NCBI GenBank assembly: GCA_964563135.1
Contig: CAZLWV010000017.1
Span: forward strand, 12,323 to 76,322
DNA length: 64,000 bases
Reading direction: 5' to 3'
Source of the DNA: JAAYAY01 sp964563135
GTDB taxonomy: Bacteria > Planctomycetota > Planctomycetia > Pirellulales > Thermoguttaceae
Position numbers and translations under genes: made by a program. Below the pieces are notes generated by a model. The model was not told the DNA's origin and did no database searches. It was given only the letters and a program-made list of their open reading frames with translations. The first letter of the stretch is position 1. The number at the start of each line of letters is the position of its first letter. Below, piece by piece: positions 7,839 to 17,348 of the stretch.

Positions 7839-10730
7839 TCACCGGGCGGCGGCCCTGGCGGGGGCCGTGCGGCAGGTCTGGTTGGTCTTGAAGCGGCTGA
7901 CCAGGTCGCGGAGGGTGGCGGACTGCGCCCCGAGCTGCTCGCTGCTGGAAGCCATCTCTTGGCTGCCGGCAGCGGTCGCCTCGGTGACATGCGACACGCT
8001 TTCGATGCCGCGGGAGACCTCCTGCGCCGTGTCGGCCTGATCGGCGGTTGCGGCGGCGATCTCGGCGATTCGGGTGGCCGTCTCGTCCACACCGCGAATG
8101 ATCTCCTGGAGCGCCTTGCCGGTTTCTTCGCTCAACTGCGCGCCTTCCTGGACTCGCTGCGAAGACTCCTTGATCAGGGAGGAGATTTCGCCGGCGGCGC
8201 GGTTGGACCGTTCCGCCAGTTTCCGCACCTCGTCGGCCACCACGGCGAAGCCCATGCCGTGCTCTCCGGCCCGGGCCGCCTCGATGGCCGCATTGAGGGC
8301 CAGCAGGTTCGTCTGGCTGGCAATCTCCGAGATCACCTGGATGATCTCGCTGATCTGGTCCGAACTGGTCCGGATCAGCTCCATGGCCTCGACCGACTTC
8401 TGCACGGCTTGCCCCCCCTGCTCGGCAAGGTTGGTCGTCCGCCTGGCAACGTTGTCGGCGTTGGTCGCATTCTCTTTGACCGCGGCCACGCTCTTGGCAA
8501 GTTGCTCGATCGAGGCGCTCATCTGCTCGATCGAAGCGCTCTGGGTCTGGGCACCGCCCGCCAGGGTCTGGGAACCCTCGGCCATGATCCTCGCGCCTTC
8601 GGCAAACTGCTCGGCACTCTCGCTGATCTGGGCGATCATCTGCCCCAGGTTCTCCAGGGTCCGATTGACGGCCTCGGCGATGCCGCCGAAGGCCTCGCCC
8701 ACTTGCCTCGTATCGTCGTCGGTCGTTTCGGTCCGGTAACGGGCGGTCATGTCGCCGTCGGCAACCTTCTGCATGGTCTGGGCGAGCTTGGCCACCTCGT
8801 CTTCCTGGAAGGCCGCAATCTTCTCGGCCACGTCGCGGGCCTTGGCCAGCGACTGGATGGTCGCGTTCGTCGCCTGGGCGATCGCCGTGAAGCTTTGGTG
8901 AACCTCGCGGGTATTCTGGTCGGCTTCCGCAACGTCGTAGCGGACCGCAAGATCCCCCTCGGCAACGCGGCTGAGGGTGTTCGAGAGCTTCTCGACCTCC
9001 GATCGCTGGTAGTCGGCAACCTGCCGCATGACCGCCTGGGCCTTTCTCTGGTCGGTCACGTCCATCGCGTAAACCAGAGCCCCCACGATGTTGCCTTCCT
9101 GGTCCTTCAGCGGGCTTCCCGTGTACAGGATCGGCAGCTCCTGCCGGGTGAGAACGGTTTCGGCCTGGAAGACGTCGTCGTTCTTCATCGCCTTGGCCAG
9201 GCAGCACTCATCGGTGCCGCAATGCGGATTCTGGAAAAGATCCTCGTACTTCTTGCCGACGCACTGCTCGGAGGAAATGCCGACCATTTCGGCCGCAGCG
9301 GGATTGACGAAAGTGACGTTGAACTGGCGGTCGACCGTCAGCACGGGTGCGGGGATCTTTCGCAGGGCCCCCACCTTCGCTTCGTCCATGGCCAGGCGAA
9401 TGGCGTCGATACACGTGTTGAGCGAGGCGGCCATCTTGCCGACCTCGTCCTGGCTCTTGACCGACACCTTCTCGCTGTAGTCGCCCCGGGCAACCCTTCC
9501 GAGCACTCGCATGGTGCGGAACAGCGGCCGGGTAAGCACCCCGGAAATCCACCAGGTGACGCAACTGCACACCAGGATGCCGGCAAGGGTCCCCAGGATC
9601 GACCAGAGGGTGAGATTCCGGAGTCCGTCGTCGACGCGCTCGAGCGCGTCGTGGAAGTCTTCCTCATAGGCGCCGACCCCAATCACCCAATCCCACGGTT
9701 CGAAGTAGCTGATGGCGGCCACCTTCCAGCGCGGCTCCGCTTCTCCCTCGTTCTGCCAGGGGTAGCGTTCGAAGGCAACCTCGCCCGGCTTGAGTTCGAT
9801 GCCCTTCTTGATGAGGGACTGGACGAACAGACGCCCTTCCGCGTCGGTGGATTGCCAGATGTTCTCGCCGTCACGGGCACCGTTGTCGGAAATGATGTAC
9901 TGTCCCTGGTGCTCGCCTTTGCCGCCGAGGACAAAGACGTAGCCGGTCTTGCCGACGACGATGTCCATGATGCTCTGCCGCAGTTGCGGTACGCTCTCCT
10001 GCTTGACGCCCACGTAGAGCATGCCCACGACCTGGCGATTCTCGTCGAAGATCGGTTCGTAGGCTGTCACGTACCAGGCGTTCACCACAAAAGCGCGGCC
10101 GTTATAGGTTTTTCCTTGAAGCACCGTTTCGATCACCGGATTCGGCGAACCGTCCGGGTTGCAGGCGGGAATGTAGGTGCCGATGGCTCGCGTTCCGTCG
10201 AGCTTCTCGACGTTGGTGCAGATGCGCAGCATCTCGCCCGACTTGCCCATTCGCTGGAAAATGGTGCAGGTTCCCCCCACCATCTTCCGGACTTCGTCAA
10301 CGATGGGCGACTCGACCGCAGCGTCGGAGTTCTGCCCCAGCCACTGGTCGCCAACCATCATCTTCGGCAAGGTCGTCTCGGTGACCTTCTTGTCGTACTG
10401 GTTCAACGCGGACCATGCGACGGTGGCTTTGTCAAACTCGATTCCTCCGGCCCGTTCGAGGATCCCGCGTGCCACGCTGAGATCGCTGAGTACCTTCTGG
10501 TTCACGACCGCGTCTTGAACGGCCAGCATCGTGTGAACGTTTTGTGCAATGGCCGCACACTGCTGGTTTCCCAGTTCGTTGACCTCGAGGCAGACCCTCT
10601 TGCCGATCAACTCGCGCTGATACCCGACGGCACAAAGCAGCCCGGCGGTTGTGATTCCGACTCCCACAAGACCGAGCAGCAGAATCTTCACTCGGAAGGA
10701 AACATGCCGGAAAGATGAGATGAACGACAT
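7839..10730 (-). CDS. methyl-accepting chemotaxis protein with Cache, HAMP and PAS domains (copy A)
   Basis: Encodes 963 residues; AGGAG precedes ATG 10730. Order: TM helix about 14-36; a large extracytoplasmic sensor with a Cache-type core (VVGMLYVGVKQE, GKTGYVFVLGG, WVIGVGAYEEDF); TM helix about 373-397; HAMP about 397-450; PAS about 455-565 with a Cys-rich insert (CGTDECCL); further HAMP-like units; then the methyl-accepting signalling domain, whose hairpin tip IASQTNLLALNAAIEAARAG lies near residue 813. The protein should signal to CheA/CheW, but no che genes are in the window. Its 3' half is nearly identical in DNA to the next receptor. Confidence 0.93.
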   Translation of the reverse strand: MSFISSFRHVSFRVKILLLGLVGVGITTAGLLCAVGYQRELIGKRVCLEVNELGNQQCAAIAQNVHTMLAVQDAVVNQKVLSDLSVARGILERAGGIEFDKATVAWSALNQYDKKVTETTLPKMMVGDQWLGQNSDAAVESPIVDEVRKMVGGTCTIFQRMGKSGEMLRICTNVEKLDGTRAIGTYIPACNPDGSPNPVIETVLQGKTYNGRAFVVNAWYVTAYEPIFDENRQVVGMLYVGVKQESVPQLRQSIMDIVVGKTGYVFVLGGKGEHQGQYIISDNGARDGENIWQSTDAEGRLFVQSLIKKGIELKPGEVAFERYPWQNEGEAEPRWKVAAISYFEPWDWVIGVGAYEEDFHDALERVDDGLRNLTLWSILGTLAGILVCSCVTWWISGVLTRPLFRTMRVLGRVARGDYSEKVSVKSQDEVGKMAASLNTCIDAIRLAMDEAKVGALRKIPAPVLTVDRQFNVTFVNPAAAEMVGISSEQCVGKKYEDLFQNPHCGTDECCLAKAMKNDDVFQAETVLTRQELPILYTGSPLKDQEGNIVGALVYAMDVTDQRKAQAVMRQVADYQRSEVEKLSNTLSRVAEGDLAVRYDVAEADQNTREVHQSFTAIAQATNATIQSLAKARDVAEKIAAFQEDEVAKLAQTMQKVADGDMTARYRTETTDDDTRQVGEAFGGIAEAVNRTLENLGQMIAQISESAEQFAEGARIMAEGSQTLAGGAQTQSASIEQMSASIEQLAKSVAAVKENATNADNVARRTTNLAEQGGQAVQKSVEAMELIRTSSDQISEIIQVISEIASQTNLLALNAAIEAARAGEHGMGFAVVADEVRKLAERSNRAAGEISSLIKESSQRVQEGAQLSEETGKALQEIIRGVDETATRIAEIAAATADQADTAQEVSRGIESVSHVTEATAAGSQEMASSSEQLGAQSATLRDLVSRFKTNQTCRTAPARAAAR
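8178..9453 (-). repeat. duplicated receptor block, copy A
   Basis: About 1,276 bp coding for PAS, HAMP and most of the signalling domain. I found no mismatch by eye against 11729-13004 in the segments compared. The boundaries are single-base differences at 8177 and 9454. Similarity continues at a lower level on both sides. Confidence 0.85.
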
Positions 10731-10889
10731 TCCCTGCTCCTCATAATTGGTTTGGAGACAAACCCAGATCCGCCGTGGGGCCCGGCGTTTCACCATCCGC
10801 GCGTCGGTTTCCTCGCCAGGAGCAGTCGCCGGCTCCGCACACTCCGGCACGGCCCGCTTCCCACGCACTGGGAGTCAGAAAACCGTACG

Positions 10890-10930
10890 TTGCCACAGTA
10901 CACGTGTCAAACCACGTGACACTGCGGCAA
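10890..10930. promoter_or_regulatory. long imperfect palindrome upstream of chemoreceptor A
   Basis: TTGCC-x-CAGT-xx-ACGTG on the left mirrors CACGTG-x-x-ACTG-x-GGCAA on the right, 160 bp upstream of the receptor start. It could be a regulator-binding dyad or an RNA hairpin. It has no T-tract and lies on the promoter side of the gene, so a terminator is less likely. Confidence 0.4.
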
Positions 10931-11318
10931 GCCACGGCAAACACGACTGTCGTATCGTATAGATACTCGACATACCAGGAACAGTACGGTTACTGCGCAC
11001 GGCAGAATGAGCCTGCTCGGCAGAATCGGCAGGGCAAGCCTTTCCCCAGAACGTGGGAGACTCGTCGCCAACACTTCCCCTGCCGAAAGCCGCTGGCAGG
11101 GGGCGCCGGTTGCGCCGGCCGGGCTGTCCCGTGAGGACTGGATGGACTCGGGAGGGGAACAAGCCCGCTGCGCGACGGGGCAGACGGCCAGACAGGCAAT
11201 CTTCGCCAGGATTCGCCCAGACGCCCTCCCGCCGCGCCGGTCCATGAAGAGACCGCCAGGCCCGGCGACCGGCGGGCGGTTCACAACCCGACAGCTCCAG
11301 CGCTATCAAAACACAAGG
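10931..11318. other. spacer between the two chemoreceptor genes
   Basis: About 390 bp without a supported gene. A short dyad GTATC-GTATA-GATAC occurs near 10953-10967 and could belong to the promoter of receptor A. Nothing else was recognised. Confidence 0.4.
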
Positions 11319-11379
11319 AGCCTCCTTCGAGGCCACGAAGCTCCGCACGATCGCGGGCTTCGTGGCCCAAGGAGGCTCT
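11319..11379. terminator. strong inverted repeat downstream of chemoreceptor B
   Basis: The left arm GAGCCTCCTT(CGA)GGCCACGAAGC (11319-11342) pairs with GCTTCGTGGCCCAAGGAGGCTC (11358-11379) around a 15-nt loop. It lies 50 bp beyond the stop of receptor B, where a transcription terminator is expected. No clear T-run follows on either strand, so a repeat element is an alternative. Confidence 0.5.
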
Positions 11380-11428
11380 GGTGTCTACTGAGCATTCCGC
11401 TCAGAGCGGATGACAGGTGCGCTACCTC

Positions 11429-14281
11429 TCACCGGGTCTTGAACTGGCTGACAAGGTCGCGGAGATTCACCGATTGTGCACCGAGCTCTTCGCTGCTGGA
11501 GGCCATCTCTTCGCTCCCCGCGGCCGTGGTCTCGGTGACGTGCGAGACGTTCTCGATCGCCCGGGCGACTTCCTGGGCCGCCACGGCCTGCTCCGCCGTT
11601 ACTGCGGCGATCTCGCCAATACGGGTGGCCGTCTCGTCCACACCGCGAATGATCTCGTGGAGCGCTTTGCCGGTTTCTTCGCTCAACTGAGCGCCTTCCT
11701 GGACTCGTTGCGAAGACTCCTTGATCAAGGAGGAGATTTCGCCGGCGGCGCGGTTGGACCGTTCCGCCAGTTTCCGCACCTCGTCGGCCACCACGGCGAA
11801 GCCCATGCCGTGCTCTCCGGCCCGGGCCGCCTCGATGGCCGCATTGAGGGCCAGCAGGTTCGTCTGGCTGGCAATCTCCGAGATCACCTGGATGATCTCG
11901 CTGATCTGGTCCGAACTGGTCCGGATCAGCTCCATGGCCTCGACCGACTTCTGCACGGCTTGCCCCCCCTGCTCGGCAAGGTTGGTCGTCCGCCTGGCAA
12001 CGTTGTCGGCGTTGGTCGCATTCTCTTTGACCGCGGCCACGCTCTTGGCAAGTTGCTCGATCGAGGCGCTCATCTGCTCGATCGAAGCGCTCTGGGTCTG
12101 GGCACCGCCCGCCAGGGTCTGGGAACCCTCGGCCATGATCCTCGCGCCTTCGGCAAACTGCTCGGCACTCTCGCTGATCTGGGCGATCATCTGCCCCAGG
12201 TTCTCCAGGGTCCGATTGACGGCCTCGGCGATGCCGCCGAAGGCCTCGCCCACTTGCCTCGTATCGTCGTCGGTCGTTTCGGTCCGGTAACGGGCGGTCA
12301 TGTCGCCGTCGGCAACCTTCTGCATGGTCTGGGCGAGCTTGGCCACCTCGTCTTCCTGGAAGGCCGCAATCTTCTCGGCCACGTCGCGGGCCTTGGCCAG
12401 CGACTGGATGGTCGCGTTCGTCGCCTGGGCGATCGCCGTGAAGCTTTGGTGAACCTCGCGGGTATTCTGGTCGGCTTCCGCAACGTCGTAGCGGACCGCA
12501 AGATCCCCCTCGGCAACGCGGCTGAGGGTGTTCGAGAGCTTCTCGACCTCCGATCGCTGGTAGTCGGCAACCTGCCGCATGACCGCCTGGGCCTTTCTCT
12601 GGTCGGTCACGTCCATCGCGTAAACCAGAGCCCCCACGATGTTGCCTTCCTGGTCCTTCAGCGGGCTTCCCGTGTACAGGATCGGCAGCTCCTGCCGGGT
12701 GAGAACGGTTTCGGCCTGGAAGACGTCGTCGTTCTTCATCGCCTTGGCCAGGCAGCACTCATCGGTGCCGCAATGCGGATTCTGGAAAAGATCCTCGTAC
12801 TTCTTGCCGACGCACTGCTCGGAGGAAATGCCGACCATTTCGGCCGCAGCGGGATTGACGAAAGTGACGTTGAACTGGCGGTCGACCGTCAGCACGGGTG
12901 CGGGGATCTTTCGCAGGGCCCCCACCTTCGCTTCGTCCATGGCCAGGCGAATGGCGTCGATACACGTGTTGAGCGAGGCGGCCATCTTGCCGACCTCGTC
13001 CTGGGTCTTGACCGACACCTTCTCGCTGTAGTCGCCCCGGGCAACCTTCCCGATGACCTCCATGGTGCGGATCAGCGGACGGGTGATCACACTGGCAACG
13101 TACCAGGTCAGTCCGCCGCACACGACGATCGTGCCCAGGGCGCCGAAGATCGACCAGAGGGTGAGATTCCGGAGTCCGTTGTCGACCCGGTCGATGGCTT
13201 CCTGGAAGTCTTCCTCGTAGGCCCCGACTCCGATCACCCAATCCCACGGTTCGAAGTAGCTGATGGCGGCCACCTTCCAGCGAGGCTCCGTTTCTCCCTC
13301 GTTCTGCCAGGGGTAACGTTCGAAGGCGACCTCCCCGGGTTTCAGGGCGACGGCCTTGTTGACGATCGACTGAATGAAGGGATTGCCGTCGGCATCGGTG
13401 GCCTCCCAGATGTTCTCGCCGTCGCGTTTGCCGCCGGCCGAGATGACGTATTGTCCGCGCTGTTCCCCCTGGCCGCCGAGAACGTAGACGTAGCCGGTCT
13501 TACCAACGACGATGTCCATGATCCCCTGACGCAGCTCGGGAACGTTTTCCTGCTTGACGCCCACATACAATACGCCGACGATCTCGTTCTTCTCGTTACG
13601 GATCGGTTCGTAGGCGGCAACGTACCAGGCGTTGACCACGAAGGCCCGGCCGGTGAACGTCTCTCCTCGGAGGACCGACGCGATCACGGGATTCGGCTTT
13701 CCCTCGGAGTCCACGGCGGGAATGAAGGTCCCGATGGCTCGCGTTCCGTCGAGCTTCTCCACGTTGGTGCACACGCGGAGCATGTCGCCCGCCTGGTTCA
13801 TTCGCTGGAAAATGGTGCATGTACCGCCGACCAGTTCCTTCACCTTGTCGACGACGGGCGAGGCCACGGCGCTATCGGTGTTCTGCCCGAGCCACACGCC
13901 GCCGAGTTCCATTTTCGGCAAGGAAATCGTCGTGGTCTGCTTGGTCGTCTGATTCACCGCGGGCCAGGAAATCTGATCGCTGCCGAAGCGGACGTCGCCG
14001 GTCTGCTTCATGACCTCGCGGGCGATATTCAGATCGGCCAGAAGCTGGTGCTCGATCGTCTTGGAGTGCACCGCCAGCATCGCGTGCACGTCCTTGGCCA
14101 CGGCAGCGCATTGCGACTGCCCCAGGTTGTTGACCTCTGCAAGGACCGTTGTGCCCAATGCACCGCGCTGGTACCAGACGGCACATGTCAACACGGCGCT
14201 GGTCATGCCGATACCGACAAGACTGAGCAGCAGGATCTTAACCTTGAACGACATTCTGCGGAAGAATCCAGTAGCAAACAT
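11429..14281 (-). CDS. methyl-accepting chemotaxis protein with Cache, HAMP and PAS domains (copy B)
   Basis: Encodes 950 residues; AGGAG lies 7 nt before ATG 14281. The architecture matches the neighbouring receptor: TM about 14-36, Cache-type sensor, TM about 370-397, HAMP, PAS about 455-565, HAMP-like units, and a signalling domain with the same hairpin tip. The sensor half has diverged (for example GKTGYVYVLGGQGEQ against GKTGYVFVLGGKGEH), while the PAS-to-signal half is almost identical. This suggests one duplication in which the output half was homogenised later, leaving two receptors with different ligands and one output. Confidence 0.93.
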   Translation of the reverse strand: MFATGFFRRMSFKVKILLLSLVGIGMTSAVLTCAVWYQRGALGTTVLAEVNNLGQSQCAAVAKDVHAMLAVHSKTIEHQLLADLNIAREVMKQTGDVRFGSDQISWPAVNQTTKQTTTISLPKMELGGVWLGQNTDSAVASPVVDKVKELVGGTCTIFQRMNQAGDMLRVCTNVEKLDGTRAIGTFIPAVDSEGKPNPVIASVLRGETFTGRAFVVNAWYVAAYEPIRNEKNEIVGVLYVGVKQENVPELRQGIMDIVVGKTGYVYVLGGQGEQRGQYVISAGGKRDGENIWEATDADGNPFIQSIVNKAVALKPGEVAFERYPWQNEGETEPRWKVAAISYFEPWDWVIGVGAYEEDFQEAIDRVDNGLRNLTLWSIFGALGTIVVCGGLTWYVASVITRPLIRTMEVIGKVARGDYSEKVSVKTQDEVGKMAASLNTCIDAIRLAMDEAKVGALRKIPAPVLTVDRQFNVTFVNPAAAEMVGISSEQCVGKKYEDLFQNPHCGTDECCLAKAMKNDDVFQAETVLTRQELPILYTGSPLKDQEGNIVGALVYAMDVTDQRKAQAVMRQVADYQRSEVEKLSNTLSRVAEGDLAVRYDVAEADQNTREVHQSFTAIAQATNATIQSLAKARDVAEKIAAFQEDEVAKLAQTMQKVADGDMTARYRTETTDDDTRQVGEAFGGIAEAVNRTLENLGQMIAQISESAEQFAEGARIMAEGSQTLAGGAQTQSASIEQMSASIEQLAKSVAAVKENATNADNVARRTTNLAEQGGQAVQKSVEAMELIRTSSDQISEIIQVISEIASQTNLLALNAAIEAARAGEHGMGFAVVADEVRKLAERSNRAAGEISSLIKESSQRVQEGAQLSEETGKALHEIIRGVDETATRIGEIAAVTAEQAVAAQEVARAIENVSHVTETTAAGSEEMASSSEELGAQSVNLRDLVSQFKTR
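11729..13004 (-). repeat. duplicated receptor block, copy B
   Basis: Partner of 8178-9453 at a constant offset of 3,551 bp. It is a direct repeat within the two receptor genes and a likely substrate for recombination. Confidence 0.85.
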
Positions 14282-14688
14282 CCTAACTCTCCTGTATCAC
14301 ATCACGGGTTGAATTGGCGCTGCGACGAAACCGCTCAACGTGAACGTCTGCCCTGCAGCGACTGCCCACTTCCCGGCCGGAACGAAAGATCCAGTCCGGG
14401 GATCGTCTTGCCCTGACGCGTCCCACTCCCGAGTCGTACAAGATTGGTACTGAAACCTACGTCGATGTCACGGCGCCGTCAAATCCGCTGCGTCTGGCGG
14501 ATGGATTCTTGCCACTGCGAACCGGCATGGGCGGGATCTGCGGATTGCCAGGGCCCTGCAGGCAGGGATCCATGCGGAGTTGTCGGCCCATCCGGCGCAA
14601 TCCGGCCGGCCGTCTTGCGGCGCGAAAGCCGCTCGATTACACTCGGCGCCATCGGTCAACAGGTGTATCCCGGCGAGAGGAGTAATCG
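14282..14688. other. divergent intergenic region
   Basis: This 407 bp region between receptor B (minus) and the FAD oxidoreductase (plus) should carry both promoters. No gene, repeat or RNA was recognised. Confidence 0.45.
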
Positions 14689-16044
14689 ATGGACCCCAAA
14701 CGAATGACGCGACGAGACTGGCTGCAACTTCTGGGCGCTTCGGGCCTGGCCGCAGGAATCGGAACCGCGGGCGGTTCCCGAACCGCCTGGGCAGACCCGG
14801 TCCAGCGCAAGGACGCACCGCTGGGAGTCAAGGTCGTCGGTAGCGATCATCCGGCTGCCAGGCTCGTGGACGGCAAAGTCATCCAGCCGCAGCGGGAACT
14901 GGCACTCCTCCACCAGACGGATGTGCTGGTCGTCGGCGGCGGGCCGGCCGGTGTCGTGGCCGCCCTGGCGGCCAGGCGGGCGGGCGCCCAGGTCACGCTC
15001 GTGGAACGCTACGGCCATCTCGGGGGCCTCTGGACCGGCGGCCTGGTGCTGATCGTCATCGGGCATATCGTCAGCGGGAAGAAACAGGTGTGCCAGGGGA
15101 TCGGCGAGGAGATGATGCGCCGGCTTGAAAAACTCGACCGCGGAATCGTCAACCGCAAGCCCGGCGTGAACCCGACGGTCGACGCCGAGGCGCTCAAGTA
15201 CGTGATGGTCGAAATGATCATGGAAGCCGATCTGGACGTATTCCTGCATTGCTGGGGCGTCGATGCGATCATGGACGGCAACAAAGTCTGCGGCGCGGTT
15301 TTTGAAAGCAAGTCGGGACGCCAGGCGATCCTCGCGAAGATGGTTGTCGATGCAACCGGCGACGGCGACGTATTTGCCGCGGCGGGCGCCGAGCACGAAC
15401 GGCGAAAATACCATGCCGGGCTCGTCCATCGGCTCGGCAATCTCGACAAGGTGAAGAAGGATGCGGACAAGGTCGACAAATCGCTTCTCGGCAGCCTGAC
15501 TCCCGTCGAGGGGGTCAATTGGGTCAACATGCATGGTCCCGACGTCGACGCGCTCGATGTGGCCCAGTTGACCGAGGTCGAGCTGAACGCGCGGCGGTTG
15601 ATCTGGAAAAATGTCCAGACCGTGCGCAAAACTCGTGGATACGAGGACGTGTACCTGATGGAGACGGCCCCGCAATTGGGGGTCCGCATCTCGCGGGTCC
15701 TCAGCGGGCTTCACTCGCTGAAGATGAGCGATGTGGAGGCGGGAACGCGGTTTCCGGACGTCGTGGCGGTCGGAGGCGCATGGAACGGCGATCATCAGGA
15801 GTGGCAGATCCCCTACGGCGCCCTGGTTCCGAAGGATGTCGACAACATCCTGGCAGCAGGGCGGTGCATTTCCGGGGAGCGTTTCATGTCGGACCTGATC
15901 CGTGTGATCCCCAACTGCTTCATCACCGGACACGCGGCCGGCGTTGCGGCTGCCGTGGCCGCAAAGGACGGCTGCCTGGTGCGTAGCGTGGAAGTGCCCA
16001 AAGTGCAGGCGGTGCTTCGCGAGCAAGAGGCCTATTTGGGTTGA
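14689..16044 (+). CDS. FAD-dependent oxidoreductase with Tat-like leader
   Basis: Encodes 451 residues; AGAGGAG lies about 7 nt before ATG 14689. The leader has TRRDWLQLLGASGLAAGIG (residues 6-24), a twin-arginine-type signal. The FAD-binding dinucleotide fold follows (VLVVGGGPAGVVAALAARRA near residue 85, then GHLGGLWTGG) and VVDATGDGDVFAAAGA, the second flavin signature. The C-terminus contains NILAAGRCISGERF. This layout belongs to the FAD_oxidored group (PF12831). The 3' end overlaps the start of the polyferredoxin gene by 4 bp, so the pair probably forms an electron-transfer unit at the membrane. The substrate is unknown. Confidence 0.85.
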   Translation: MDPKRMTRRDWLQLLGASGLAAGIGTAGGSRTAWADPVQRKDAPLGVKVVGSDHPAARLVDGKVIQPQRELALLHQTDVLVVGGGPAGVVAALAARRAGAQVTLVERYGHLGGLWTGGLVLIVIGHIVSGKKQVCQGIGEEMMRRLEKLDRGIVNRKPGVNPTVDAEALKYVMVEMIMEADLDVFLHCWGVDAIMDGNKVCGAVFESKSGRQAILAKMVVDATGDGDVFAAAGAEHERRKYHAGLVHRLGNLDKVKKDADKVDKSLLGSLTPVEGVNWVNMHGPDVDALDVAQLTEVELNARRLIWKNVQTVRKTRGYEDVYLMETAPQLGVRISRVLSGLHSLKMSDVEAGTRFPDVVAVGGAWNGDHQEWQIPYGALVPKDVDNILAAGRCISGERFMSDLIRVIPNCFITGHAAGVAAAVAAKDGCLVRSVEVPKVQAVLREQEAYLG

Positions 16045-17312
16045 GATCCCGGCAGGGTTCGGCAGTGTATACAACCAGGAGGGGCTCGAAGCCGCGTTTG
16101 CGGACGATCGTTCGATCGCTGGCCATGGTCGCGGCCGGCGTGCTGGTGCTCGTCCCCTGGCCGTGCAGTCAGGCCCCGCGAGTTGTGCCCGCAGCAAGCC
16201 CCTTTGTGGGCATCGCCGTCTCTCTGGCCTCGCGGAGTCTCGGGCCAGCCGCAGCGGCCTGTGCGCTGGTGCTCGTTCTGTCGATCGCGCGTCGCCGCTG
16301 GTTCTGCCGCTGGGCGTGCCCGGTAGGCCTGATGACCGAGGCGGTGGGCCGGGTTTCACCGATCTCGCCTTCCCGGTGCAGGCCGGTGCCAAGGATCGGC
16401 CTGTGGATCGTTCTGCTGTCGCTGTCGGCAGCCGCGGCCGGATACCCGCTTCTCCTCTGGCTCGACCCGCTGGCCCTCTTCAGCGCTACCCTGGGGCTGG
16501 CGAGGGATTTCTCGGCGGCCGCTTCCCAGGCGGCTGCCGCCATCCTGGTGGGGATTCTCCTCGTGTCCTACGGGCTGCCGGGCACGTGGTGCTTGAAGCT
16601 GTGTCCCCTGGGTGCGACCCAGGAGTTGCTGGCCAGCCCAGGGCTCGCGGTCCGTCGCCTCCGTGGCGGCAGCAGCCGCGATTCTGCCCGGGATGAACTG
16701 ATTGAAGAACCGCTAGGCCGCCGCAGCGTGCTGACAACAGCGGTCGGTGCGGCCTGCGTGGCCGGCCTGCCCCTTGGACTGGCGGGGCGTGCCCATGCAG
16801 AACAAGCCCCGACCGCGTCGCTGCGACCGCCGGGGGCGGCGCCTCCGTGGCAGTTCGGCCAGTTGTGCCTGCGGTGCGGCAACTGTGTTCGAGCCTGCCC
16901 GCCGCAGATCATCCGCACCCGCTGGCAACTGGACCGATGGCAGGACTGGCTGCTTCCCGAGGTCGCCTTGGATGACGACTATTGCCGCGCAGGCTGTTTT
17001 GCCTGCATGGAAGCATGCCCCTCGGGCGCCCTGGCAATGCCTTCGTCGGATCGGGCTGCGAAACCGGCGATCGGCCTGGCCTGTGTGCTGATGGATCGCT
17101 GCCTGCTGGCCCAGGGGAGCGAATGCCGAACAATGTGCCTGGATTCCTGTCCCTACGAGGCAATCACGCTGCACCCGTGGACCTGGGAAGACGCCCGGCG
17201 CTACCCGATGATTGCGTCGGATAGGTGTCCGGGGTGCGGCGCCTGCCAGGTCGCCTGCACACCCATGGATGCGATTGTCGTGCGGCCGGTGCCGCAGACC
17301 GGGGTCGGCTGA
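16041..17312 (+). CDS. NapH/NosR-like membrane polyferredoxin
   Basis: Encodes 423 residues from a TTG start that overlaps the upstream stop (TTGA). ATG 16125 is possible but would cut the first helix. The N-terminal half has several TM helices and two membrane-side motifs, CRWACPVGL and CLKLCPLGA, typical of the NapH/CcoG/NosR group. A second hydrophobic segment with a Tat-like RRSVL follows at about 225. The C-terminal half holds four cysteine clusters (CLRCGNCVRACPP, CRAGCFACMEACPSG, an irregular one with SECRTMCLDSCPYEA, and CPGCGACQVACTP), enough for about four [4Fe-4S] centres. Role: passing electrons across or along the membrane, presumably to or from the coupled flavoprotein. Confidence 0.85.
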   Translation: MRSRQGSAVYTTRRGSKPRLRTIVRSLAMVAAGVLVLVPWPCSQAPRVVPAASPFVGIAVSLASRSLGPAAAACALVLVLSIARRRWFCRWACPVGLMTEAVGRVSPISPSRCRPVPRIGLWIVLLSLSAAAAGYPLLLWLDPLALFSATLGLARDFSAAASQAAAAILVGILLVSYGLPGTWCLKLCPLGATQELLASPGLAVRRLRGGSSRDSARDELIEEPLGRRSVLTTAVGAACVAGLPLGLAGRAHAEQAPTASLRPPGAAPPWQFGQLCLRCGNCVRACPPQIIRTRWQLDRWQDWLLPEVALDDDYCRAGCFACMEACPSGALAMPSSDRAAKPAIGLACVLMDRCLLAQGSECRTMCLDSCPYEAITLHPWTWEDARRYPMIASDRCPGCGACQVACTPMDAIVVRPVPQTGVG

Positions 17313-17348
17313 GATCCGCAGCCCCGGAACCGCGCAGCCCGCTCGGCA

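Noticed and set aside
7647..10718. A >1,000-codon plus-strand frame opposite chemoreceptor A, and a similar one opposite copy B
   Set aside because: Shadow frames of conserved receptor genes; no recognisable protein features.
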